This document shows, piece by piece, positions 36,457 through 44,224 of a stretch of DNA of 64,000 bases. Source of the DNA: Brevundimonas goettingensis (GTDB lineage: Bacteria > Pseudomonadota > Alphaproteobacteria > Caulobacterales > Caulobacteraceae); NCBI RefSeq assembly GCF_017487405.1, contig NZ_CP062222.1, forward strand, positions 1,845,001-1,909,000, given 5' to 3'. Below the pieces are notes generated by a model. The model saw only the letters and a list, made by a program, of their open reading frames with translations, searched no databases and was not told the origin of the DNA. The stretch's first letter is position 1. Each line of letters starts with the position of its first letter. A program made the position numbers and the translations under genes.

Positions 36457-36666
36457 GGTGCGAAGATAGGCTTGTCAGGGCCGGGATGCGACCCCATCTG
36501 AAACCTCGCAAAACCCGACGGTTTGGGCGTCCGCGATCTGGACAGCCGCCCGCCCTTGGTGTATTCGCCCGCCTTCGCTCGGTGGGCTGTCGCCCCCGGG
36601 CTGCTATTTTATTTGTCTGCCCGTCTCCCTCACAGGACGCGGCGGGCGGCCAAAGGAGAGTTCAAC

Positions 36667-36927
36667 CTGGTACAGATTTTCGTTCGCGATAATAACGTCG
36701 ATCAAGCGCTGAAAGCCCTCAAGAAGAAGATGCAACGCGAAGGCAGCTTCCGTGAAATGAAGCGCCACGTGCACTACGAGAAGCCCTCGGAAAAGCGCGC
36801 CCGTCAGAAGGCCGAGGCCGTTCGTCGCGCCCGCAAGCTGGCCCGCAAGCGCGCTCAACGCGAAGGCCTGCTGCCGCCTCCGAAGCCCCGCGTGCCGGGT
36901 CCGGGCGCTGGCGGTCCGCGCTCCTAA
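36667..36927 (+). CDS. rpsU: 30S ribosomal protein S21, apparent CTG start
   Basis: The 86-residue basic protein of the small subunit is unmistakable: [20 protein letters not shown], then [20 protein letters not shown] and a basic C-terminus. The family begins MVQI(F/L)V..., but the codon at that position is CTG, with an excellent AAGGAGAG (36653-36660) six bases upstream. There is no in-frame ATG nearby, and the upstream frame is not coding. CTG initiation is therefore the best reading. A strong terminator follows at 36953. Confidence 0.93.
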   Translation: MVQIFVRDNNVDQALKALKKKMQREGSFREMKRHVHYEKPSEKRARQKAEAVRRARKLARKRAQREGLLPPPKPRVPGPGAGGPRS

Positions 36928-36952
36928 GCGTCTGATCCGATGTCAAAATTTG

Positions 36953-36983
36953 AAAAGGCCGCTCCTCACGGAGCGGCCTTTTT
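36953..36983 (+). terminator. Strong intrinsic terminator after rpsU
   Basis: A perfect 13-base stem AAAAGGCCGCTCC (36953-36965) with a TCAC loop and complementary GGAGCGGCCTTTT is followed by further T. It ends the rpsU transcript. Confidence 0.95.
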
Positions 36984-36990
36984 GCTTTTC

Positions 36991-37079
36991 CTCCCCGTCG
37001 CTTGCGATGGGGAGGGGGCGGCCGCGCCCGCGTCGCCCCTCCACCGCTTCGCGGTCCCCCTCCCCACTGCGTGGGGAGG
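36991..37079. repeat. Cluster of three intergenic hairpins
   Basis: Three inverted repeats occur in 90 bases: 36991-37014 (CTCCCCGTCG / CGATGGGGAG), 37043-37055 (ACCGC / GCGGT) and 37059-37079 (CCTCCCCAC / GTGGGGAGG). They lie between the rpsU terminator and the convergent ABC permease gene. The GGGGAG-type arms recall a short repeat family common between genes in GC-rich alphaproteobacteria. Confidence 0.65.
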
Positions 37080-37089
37080 ACACAGACCC

Positions 37090-38469
37090 CTAGTTCCCCC
37101 CGCCCCGGATCGCCGCGCCGAAGGCCTTCCAGCTCAGCTTCACGTCCGACAGGGCCCCCGCCCGGAAGGCGCGGCCGGCCAGCCAGACCATCAGGACGGC
37201 GGTGACCGCCATCCCGATCAGGGTGCCGACGATCTCGATCATCGGCGGGTCCGAGGGCGCGCGGGCGCTCATCAGGAAGGGGGTGAAGAAGGGCACCCAG
37301 GACAGGATGCGGGCGATGGGGCTGTCGGGCATCTGGAGCACCAGCAGGGGCACGATCAGCACCATCATGATCGGCCCCATCAGGGTCTGGGCGTCACGCG
37401 GGGTCTCGCAGAAGGCCCCGATGGCCGCGAACAGGACCGCGAACATCAGATAGCCCCCGACCGTATAGGCCAGCAGATAGAAGATCAGGCCGTTGTGCAG
37501 CAGCACCGAGCCGACGCCGGCGGCCAGCTCCGGCTTGGCGGTCAGCAGGCCGAACGCCCCCATCCCGCTCCAGACGATCAGCACCGTCAGGGTCAGCATC
37601 GCCACCCCCAGCACCTTGCCGGTCAGGATCTCGGTCGCCGATGCCGAGGACAGCAGGACCTCCAGGATCTTGTTGGCCTTCTCCTCCATCACGCTGTTGA
37701 GCAGGATCGAGGCCCCGGTGATAACCAGCGACCACAGGAGGAAGGCCGCGCCGAAGCCGACCCAGCGCGGCAGGCGGTCGCGCATCGACACCTCCCCCCC
37801 GCTGGCCGAACGTGGCGAGAAGGCCTTCACATCGGCGCGGAACCGGTCGGTGGCGACCACGATGCCGGGGTCGATCCCGGCGTCCTGGAAGACCTGACGG
37901 CGGTTGGCGCTGCGCAGGCTGTCCTTGACGAAGTCCTCGACCTCCGAGTCGGAGGCGCGCGAAGTCCAGACCCGGGCGCCCGGCTTGCCGTCCTGACGGG
38001 TCAGGAAGACGATCGCGTCCAGACGCTGATCCTTGGGCGTCTCCTCGCCCAGCAGATGGCGCACGGCGGCGTCGCGGGCAATACCGGGAGCGGTGGCGAC
38101 CAGCTCAGCCGGCGCGGGCACGATGCGGACCCGGTCCTTGGTCAGGGAGGCGACCGCGTCGCGCGCGGCCTTGGAGTCCACGGCCCCGCCGGCGGAGGCG
38201 CTGGCCTTTTCGGCGGCCTCCTGCGCCCTCTGGGCCCTTCGTTCGGCGTCGGCGGCCATGACGTCCTGAACAGCCCTGGCCAGCCCCGCCGCCTGCGGAC
38301 CGTCCTCGATCAGTACGACCTCGCGCACGGGCTCGGACGACCGGGCCAGCAGGGGCATGACCCCGCCCAGCAGGCCGAACAGCGGCAGGGACAGCAGCGA
38401 CAGCCAGAAGCCGACGGTGCGGACATAGGCCATGAACTCGCGGCGGGCGATCAGCAGGGTGCGCTTCAT
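37090..38469 (-). CDS. ABC transporter permease, NatB-like (ABC-2 type)
   Basis: The 459-residue protein has one N-terminal helix, a large periplasmic domain (about 45-240) and about six C-terminal helices. Typical motifs are TLLIARREFMAYVRT at the start, LLNSVMEEKANKILEVLLSS and ILTGKVLGVAMLTLTVLIVW, the marks of NatB and related sodium-efflux or antibiotic-export permeases. The substrate is unproven. Its ATG overlaps the stop of the ATPase gene by four bases, so they form a two-gene operon. Confidence 0.9.
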   Translation of the reverse strand: MKRTLLIARREFMAYVRTVGFWLSLLSLPLFGLLGGVMPLLARSSEPVREVVLIEDGPQAAGLARAVQDVMAADAERRAQRAQEAAEKASASAGGAVDSKAARDAVASLTKDRVRIVPAPAELVATAPGIARDAAVRHLLGEETPKDQRLDAIVFLTRQDGKPGARVWTSRASDSEVEDFVKDSLRSANRRQVFQDAGIDPGIVVATDRFRADVKAFSPRSASGGEVSMRDRLPRWVGFGAAFLLWSLVITGASILLNSVMEEKANKILEVLLSSASATEILTGKVLGVAMLTLTVLIVWSGMGAFGLLTAKPELAAGVGSVLLHNGLIFYLLAYTVGGYLMFAVLFAAIGAFCETPRDAQTLMGPIMMVLIVPLLVLQMPDSPIARILSWVPFFTPFLMSARAPSDPPMIEIVGTLIGMAVTAVLMVWLAGRAFRAGALSDVKLSWKAFGAAIRGGGN

Positions 38470-39425
38470 CGGGCGGCCTCCGCAGGCTTGGAGACAGACT
38501 GGTCCTGATCCGGATGGTCCCCGGTCAGGTCGATGAAGGCGTCATGCAGGGTCGGCTCGCGCAGCTCGAAGCGGCGCACGTCCAGACCCGTCAGGAAGGC
38601 CGCCTTGAGCGCCTCCTGCCCCCCTGCCCCGGCCGCCAGCGCGGCGCGCAGGACGCGGGCGCCGTCCAGCTCGGAGGAGATCTCCACCCCGGTCACGCCC
38701 GGCAGCTTCGACACGGCCTCGGCGGCGATGTCGCCTTCCAGCTCCAGGAAGCGACGCGAGGTCGCGCGGGCCTCGGCGACCGTGCCCTCGAACGCCTTGC
38801 GCCCCCGGGCCAGCAGTACGACCTTGTCGCACAGCCGCTCGGCGTGCTGCATCACATGGGTCGAGAACAGGACCGTCGCCCCGTCAGCCGCCAGCCCCCG
38901 GATCATAGCCTCCAGCCCCTGCTGGTTGACGGGATCCAGCCCCGAGAAGGGCTCGTCCAGGATCACGAACTCGGGCCGGTGCACGATCGAGGCGATCAGC
39001 TGGACCTTCTGGGCCATCCCCTTGGACAGCTCTTTCATCTTCCTGGCCTTGGACGCGCCCAGGCCCTGGGCGTCCAGCAGCTCCTTGGCCCGACGGCGGC
39101 CCTCGGCGGTCGGCACCCCCTTCAGGGAGCCGAAGAAGGCGATGGCGTCGACCGGGGTCATCTTCTTGTAGAGGCCGCGCTCCTCCGGCAGGAAGCCGAT
39201 ACGGTCGCGCACCTTGCGGCCGTTGTCGGCGCCGAGGATGTCGATCCGCCCGGTCGTCGCCGGCTGCAGGCCCAGGATCATGCGCAGGGTCGAGGTCTTG
39301 CCCGCGCCGTTAGGGCCCAGGAAGCCGCATATCTGGCCCCTGCCGACCTCGAAGCTCAGGTCCCGGACAGCCTGGAACTCGCCGTAGCGCTTGCCCACAC
39401 CCTCCAGCGTCAACGCCGCCGTCAT
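38466..39425 (-). CDS. ABC transporter ATP-binding protein, NatA-like
   Basis: The 319-residue ATPase has Walker A GPNGAGKTS, the signature LSKGMAQKVQ, Walker B FVILDEPFSGLD and the switch His in LFSTHVMQHA. A DUF4162-like C-terminal domain follows the nucleotide-binding fold, as in NatA. The neighbouring permease overlaps it, giving a complete exporter. Efflux of sodium or a drug is inferred from the family only. Confidence 0.94.
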   Translation of the reverse strand: MTAALTLEGVGKRYGEFQAVRDLSFEVGRGQICGFLGPNGAGKTSTLRMILGLQPATTGRIDILGADNGRKVRDRIGFLPEERGLYKKMTPVDAIAFFGSLKGVPTAEGRRRAKELLDAQGLGASKARKMKELSKGMAQKVQLIASIVHRPEFVILDEPFSGLDPVNQQGLEAMIRGLAADGATVLFSTHVMQHAERLCDKVVLLARGRKAFEGTVAEARATSRRFLELEGDIAAEAVSKLPGVTGVEISSELDGARVLRAALAAGAGGQEALKAAFLTGLDVRRFELREPTLHDAFIDLTGDHPDQDQSVSKPAEAAR

Positions 39426-39502
39426 GCCGATACTCCACCCCTAAGTCTCCCAGAGGTAGCAAACGGCTAGGGCATGGCAACCGGAATCGGCAGGGTGCGG
39501 CG

Positions 39503-40147
39503 CTAGCCCGCCTTCACCTGGAAGGCGCGGCCGATGACCTTGGCCGGATTGACCTGCGCCCCTTCGCGGCGGACCTCGAAATGCAGATGGGGGCCGGTCG
39601 AATAGCCGGTCGAGCCGACCAGGCCGATGCGCTGGCGCGGGCCGACGGCGTCGCCGCTGGCCACATCGACGCGGCTCAGATGGCCGTAGAGGCTGGTCAG
39701 GCCGTTGGGGTGGCGCATCTCGATGAAGTTGCCGTAGCCGGCCGGATCATAGCCGATGCGCAGCACCACGCCCTCGCCCGTCGCATAGACGGAGGTGCCG
39801 GTGGGGGCGGCGATGTCGACGCCCTTGTGCATCCGCGCGCCGGGCTCGCCACCCAGACGGCGCATGCCGAATTTCGAGTTGATGCCGTGGCCGGGCACGG
39901 GCTCGGCGAAGACCATCTGCCGCATCATCGGCCCTGCGGGGGCGGCGATTGCGACGACCGGCGGCTTGACCAGCGACACGCCGGACAGGGGCGCGGCCTC
40001 GGCGACCGACTTGGGCGTAAAGGGCGCAGCGGCCATGGCCAGGCAGGCCATGACGGCCAGACCGACCGCGCGGCCGGTGTGGACCAGATGGCCGCGCCAG
40101 GCTCCGAGAGCCGGGTGCGCGAGGGTGGCGGGCGCAAGTCGGCGCAT
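39503..40147 (-). CDS. M23 family metallopeptidase (LytM-type)
   Basis: The 214-residue protein has an N-terminal hydrophobic segment (VGLAVMACLAMAAAPF) that anchors or exports it. The C-terminal M23 domain has HKGVDIAAPTGT (HxxxD zinc ligands), GYGNFIEMRHPNGLTSLYGHLS and the HLHFEVRREG motif (HxH). All zinc ligands are present, so it is probably an active endopeptidase cleaving peptidoglycan cross-links, rather than an EnvC/NlpD-type activator. No coiled coil or LysM is visible. It stands alone, 77 bases downstream of the ABC ATPase start. Confidence 0.9.
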   Translation of the reverse strand: MRRLAPATLAHPALGAWRGHLVHTGRAVGLAVMACLAMAAAPFTPKSVAEAAPLSGVSLVKPPVVAIAAPAGPMMRQMVFAEPVPGHGINSKFGMRRLGGEPGARMHKGVDIAAPTGTSVYATGEGVVLRIGYDPAGYGNFIEMRHPNGLTSLYGHLSRVDVASGDAVGPRQRIGLVGSTGYSTGPHLHFEVRREGAQVNPAKVIGRAFQVKAG

Positions 40148-40320
40148 GGTGTCGTCGGCTCCGGCGTCGCTGTATCGCGCGGGGAACGGTCACATCTCGC
40201 AGACCGACGATGTCGGAACGGCGTCTGGCGGCGACCGGGGGAGCCGGGCCTTTTACGGCTTGATGGGGCGACTTTGGGGCGCTCCGGAGGTTTCATTCCG
40301 GACACGACGCCGCACCCTCC

Positions 40321-40352
40321 CCGGCCACGCTTGCTCGCGAAAGCTTGGCCGG
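40321..40352 (-). terminator. Possible hairpin terminator after the autotransporter gene
   Basis: CCGGCCA (40321-40327) pairs with TGGCCGG (40346-40352), extended imperfectly towards the loop. It lies about 16 bases past the stop of the GDSL autotransporter gene on the minus strand. No strong T run follows. Confidence 0.45.
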
Positions 40353-40367
40353 AGAGGATTTCGAGGT

Positions 40368-42176
40368 CTATTGCAGCGGCAGGGTCAGGGTGATCGCGCC
40401 CATATGGCTGGTCGCTTCCTGACCGAAGCGGCCGTGGTAGCCGACCTCGACCTTGACCGGCCCCCAGTCGCCTTCCAGACCCGCCGAGGCCAGGACCTGG
40501 CCGCCGAACGGCTCCTCGACCTCGCGGTACAGGACCTTGGCCGGATTGCCCTGGATGCCCACCCCGACCTCGTCGGAGTTGTCGGCCAGGCTGTCGCGAT
40601 AGCCGCCTTCGGCGAAGAAGCCGAAGCCGCCGGCCTCGCCCTCGGCCCGCACCACGAACTCGGCGCTGACGTCCTCGACGGTACGGCCTTGATAGTCGTA
40701 CTGGGCCGCCGGGCCTTCTTCGTAGAAGCCGCTGACGTGGCTGGAGACCCAGGTGGCGGCGACGCGCGGCGAGATCGCCAGCCCGCCCATGTCGAACCAC
40801 ATCCCGCCCTGGATGCGCGCGCCCTTCGACACGCCCTCGGTCGAGCCGGTGTGGACGATCGGCGCCACCATGGTCAGACGCTTGGTGTCGTAGTCGTCGT
40901 GGGCCGCCCCTGCCGACAGGTTGACGAAGCTGCCGCCCGAACGCCAGCCGGCATAGACGTCGAAGGCCAGGGTATCGACCGTGGTGGTGAACCGCGCTCC
41001 GTCGATGTCGGCGTTGCGATAGCTGCCCGCCAGTCCGACCTTCCAGCTGTTGTTCCAGCCGTTCTCGACCGCGGCGCGGACGCCGTAGCCGGTCGACTTG
41101 GCCTCGCCGACCACGCCGCGCGCGTCGGAATCGGTCTGGTCATAGGTCCCGCCCATGACGATGGACGTCCCCTCATGCCACTCCTCGCGGCCCGACAGGC
41201 TGGCGGAGCCCTCGTCCAGGCTGTCCTCGCGGTGCCGGAACCCGGTCTCGCCCATAACCGCGCTCTGGGCCCCCAGATCGCCGTAATAGAGGTAGTCGGT
41301 GGCCAGCTGGGAGATGATCCGGTGGCCCAGGGCCGTCGGGTGAACCCCGTCGAAGTAGAAGTAGCCCGGGTCCGTACAGACAGTGACGCCGTTGTAGCAG
41401 GCGTTGGTGACGTTGGTGATGCCGAAGGCGCCGGGGTTGCCGGCGATGGTGTCGCCGATCTTGAACAGGTCCATGACGATGATGTTGCTGTTCGGGTTGG
41501 CGGCGGCGGTCGCCGTCAGGCTGGTCAGCAGGGCGCCGTTGAAGGTCGTCACCGCGAAGTCGGCCAGGGGCGCGGCGGCCGTGCCCCGGAACTGCGGCGT
41601 GAGGCTGAGCTTGGGCAGGTTGGTGACCAGGATGGTCCCCGCCCCCGCCGCGGCGACGCTGTTGGTGATGAAGTTGATGTCGGCCGCGGCCGCGTTGGCG
41701 ACCGGGCTGATCGACCCCGTCGGATTGGCGCTGGCGCCGGCCGCCGGCAGGGCCTGGAAGATGTTGTTCGCCCCGCCCAGGATGCTGACCAGATCGGTAG
41801 CGCCGAAGCGGCCGCCGGCGGCGGTATAGGCCTGCAGCTGGGTCCGCATGCCCGGTCCGGGGGTGGCCACGGCATCGGTGCGCGAGCCGCCGTAGGCGTA
41901 GTCGATGCTGCCCGTCACCGGCGAACCGGCCGTCTGACGGCCGAGAGTGAAGCCCAGCAGCTCCACGAAAGTCGGGCCCGAGGAGAACCGGCCTTGATAG
42001 TAGGCCGGCCCGGGCGCGGCCCCGCCGGTCGCGGCCGACAGGTTGCCGTTGTCGCTCAGGCTGTCGCCGAAGACGACGAGGCGATTGTAGGTCTGGGCCG
42101 AAGCGCCGGAGGCGACGGCCAGGGTTGCGGCGGCGGCCAGTACGGCCAGCGCCGTACCATGTTGATTTCGAGACAT
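40368..42176 (-). CDS. GDSL-family esterase autotransporter (EstA-like)
   Basis: The 602-residue type V secreted protein has a signal peptide (about 1-27). The passenger is a GDSL lipase domain with LVVFGDSLSDNGN (nucleophile Ser), GGANNIF, and FDGVHPTALGHR with the catalytic Asp and His. The C-terminal 280 or so residues form the autotransporter barrel, ending in MGAITLTLPLQ. The final residue is Gln, not the usual aromatic one. EstA-type proteins hydrolyse lipids or esters at the cell surface. A GGAGGA ribosome-binding site precedes the ATG. Confidence 0.92.
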   Translation of the reverse strand: MSRNQHGTALAVLAAAATLAVASGASAQTYNRLVVFGDSLSDNGNLSAATGGAAPGPAYYQGRFSSGPTFVELLGFTLGRQTAGSPVTGSIDYAYGGSRTDAVATPGPGMRTQLQAYTAAGGRFGATDLVSILGGANNIFQALPAAGASANPTGSISPVANAAAADINFITNSVAAAGAGTILVTNLPKLSLTPQFRGTAAAPLADFAVTTFNGALLTSLTATAAANPNSNIIVMDLFKIGDTIAGNPGAFGITNVTNACYNGVTVCTDPGYFYFDGVHPTALGHRIISQLATDYLYYGDLGAQSAVMGETGFRHREDSLDEGSASLSGREEWHEGTSIVMGGTYDQTDSDARGVVGEAKSTGYGVRAAVENGWNNSWKVGLAGSYRNADIDGARFTTTVDTLAFDVYAGWRSGGSFVNLSAGAAHDDYDTKRLTMVAPIVHTGSTEGVSKGARIQGGMWFDMGGLAISPRVAATWVSSHVSGFYEEGPAAQYDYQGRTVEDVSAEFVVRAEGEAGGFGFFAEGGYRDSLADNSDEVGVGIQGNPAKVLYREVEEPFGGQVLASAGLEGDWGPVKVEVGYHGRFGQEATSHMGAITLTLPLQ

Positions 42177-42272
42177 TTACTTCCTCCGTCGACCGTCAGG
42201 ACGCGGTCGTTATCCGGAGAATGCTCCCGTTTGGCGCGAGCGCAAGATGTCGCTAGGGAAGCCTTGGTCGAT

Positions 42273-44165
42273 TTAATGCAACAGACGGAAGCGCAGGGTG
42301 CCGTCCAGGGTCTTCAGGGCCTTGAGCGCCTCAGGATCGTAGTCGCGATCGACGTCGGTGATCACATAGCCGGTCCGCTCGTCGGTCTTCAGGTGCTGGC
42401 CAAGGATGTTGAGGCCGGCGGAGGCCAGTTCCCGGTTCAGGGCGGCCATGACGCCGGGCTGATTCCGGTGGATGTGCAGGATGCGGTGGCCGCCCGAAAC
42501 CTCGGACAGTTGGACGTTCGGCAGGTTGACCGCGAAGGTCGTGTCGCCGCGGTTCAGATAGCCCAGCAGCCGCTCGGCCGCGAACTCGGCGATGGCCTCC
42601 TGCGCCTCCTCGGTGGAGCCGCCGATGTGCGGCGTCAGGATGACGTTCTTCAGTCCCATCAGAGGGCTTTCGAACGGATCCGCGTTGGTGCGGGGCTCTT
42701 CCGGGAAGACGTCCAGGGCCGCGCCGGCGATGCGTCCGCCCTGGATGGCCTGGCTGAGGGCGCCGATATTGACCACATGGCCGCGCGACAGATTGAGGAA
42801 GAGCGCGCCCTCCTTCATCTGCTGGAACTGCGCGGCCCCGATCAGCTCGGCGTTGTCCTTGCGCCCGTCGACATGCAGGGTGACCACGTCGGCCTCGGCC
42901 AGCAGGGCGTCGAGGTTGCGCATCCGCCGGGCGTTGCCGAGCGCCAGCCGCTCGGACAGGTCATGGAAGATGACCCGCATGCCCAGGGCCTCGGCCAGGA
43001 CCGAAAGCTGACTTCCGATGGCGCCGTAGCCGACGATGCCGAGCGTCTTGCCGCGCAGCTCGCGCGAGCCGTCGGCCGACTTGTTCCACTTGCCGGCGTG
43101 CATGCCCGCCGACTTGTCGACGACGTCGCGCATCAGGGTGATGGTCAGGCCGATGGCCAGCTCCACCACGGAGCGGGTGTTGGAGTAGGGCGCGTTGAAC
43201 ACCGCGACGCCGTGGTCGGCGCAGGCGTCGAGATCGATCTGGTTGGTGCCGATGCAGAAGGCCGCGACGGCCATCAGACGGTCGGCCGCCTCCAGCACCC
43301 GGGCGGTGACATTGGTCTTGGAGCGGATGCCCAGAACATGGACCCCCTTGATCTTGTCGATCAGGTCGTCCTCGTCGAGCGCGCCCTTCATGGTCTCGAC
43401 CGAATAGCCGGCCTCCTGAAGGCGTTCGACGGCGGCCGGATGGATGTTCTCCAGCAGCAGCATCCGGATGCGCGCACGCGGATAGGACCAGCGGCCGGCC
43501 ATGCCCTCGGCATGCAGCAGTTCGTCCATCGAGGGCGCCTCGGCGTCGGCGACGGCGACGACCTTCTCGCGGCGGGCGATCTCGGTGAAGGCGTAGAAGC
43601 GATCGGCGGCGCCGGCCAGCTTGACCTCGGCGTCGTTCCAGCCGTCCCCGACCATGACGATCGGCCGGGCCAGCCCCAAGGCCTCGATCACCTTGGGCTT
43701 GCCGTTGTCCCAGGAGAGCGGGTTCTGGTCGTCGACGCCGGTGACCCGGCCCTCGGCGTTATAGACCAGATCGTTGGCCAGCACCCGCTCCGGCGCGACG
43801 CCCAGCCCCTCGGCGACCGGGGCGATGATCTCGCGGAAGCCGCCCGACAGGATCACGATCTTGTCGGCGTTCTCCTGGAAGAAGCGCAGATTGCGGCGCA
43901 CCGACCACGTGCCCTCGTCAAGTATGCGGTCAGCCAGTTGTTCAACATGAGCCCGCGTCAGCGGCAGCAGGGCCAGACGCCGACGCAGGGCCGTGCCGAA
44001 ATCGACCTCGCCCGACATCGCCTGATCGGTCAGTTTGGCGATCTCGGCGCGGACGTTGTCGGCCTCGGGGTGACCGGCAAGCGCGATGTCGGCGAGCGCC
44101 TCCAGCGTCTCGATGCGGACGAGGGTCGAATCGAAGTCGAAGACGAAGGTCGGGGTCGCGCTCAT
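42273..44165 (-). CDS. Fused phosphoserine phosphatase-3-phosphoglycerate dehydrogenase (SerB-SerA)
   Basis: The 630-residue protein joins two enzymes of serine synthesis. Residues 1-220 are a HAD phosphatase of the SerB type: DFDSTLV with both catalytic Asp (10 and 12), ILSGGF, a Lys in NGKPKVIEAL and VGDGWNDAEV. Residues about 230-545 are a SerA dehydrogenase, with the Rossmann GYGAIGS, NLSRGHVVN (Arg), FPEEP (Glu) and TPHIGGST (His). An ACT domain ends it, and HIHRNQPGV and LNILGQ keep the residues that bind serine in feedback-inhibited SerA. It thus holds the first and last steps of the pathway; the middle enzyme SerC is not in the window. Confidence 0.92.
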   Translation of the reverse strand: MSATPTFVFDFDSTLVRIETLEALADIALAGHPEADNVRAEIAKLTDQAMSGEVDFGTALRRRLALLPLTRAHVEQLADRILDEGTWSVRRNLRFFQENADKIVILSGGFREIIAPVAEGLGVAPERVLANDLVYNAEGRVTGVDDQNPLSWDNGKPKVIEALGLARPIVMVGDGWNDAEVKLAGAADRFYAFTEIARREKVVAVADAEAPSMDELLHAEGMAGRWSYPRARIRMLLLENIHPAAVERLQEAGYSVETMKGALDEDDLIDKIKGVHVLGIRSKTNVTARVLEAADRLMAVAAFCIGTNQIDLDACADHGVAVFNAPYSNTRSVVELAIGLTITLMRDVVDKSAGMHAGKWNKSADGSRELRGKTLGIVGYGAIGSQLSVLAEALGMRVIFHDLSERLALGNARRMRNLDALLAEADVVTLHVDGRKDNAELIGAAQFQQMKEGALFLNLSRGHVVNIGALSQAIQGGRIAGAALDVFPEEPRTNADPFESPLMGLKNVILTPHIGGSTEEAQEAIAEFAAERLLGYLNRGDTTFAVNLPNVQLSEVSGGHRILHIHRNQPGVMAALNRELASAGLNILGQHLKTDERTGYVITDVDRDYDPEALKALKTLDGTLRFRLLH

Positions 44166-44224
44166 GCCGCGCTGTCTACGCGGTCAGGCGTGGAAGCGGC
44201 AACGATGATTGCTAAGCTGGAGCC

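Noticed and set aside
36523..36666. Upstream in-frame extension of rpsU from an earlier start
   Set aside because: S21 is highly conserved and never has such a leader; the leader codons do not look coding.
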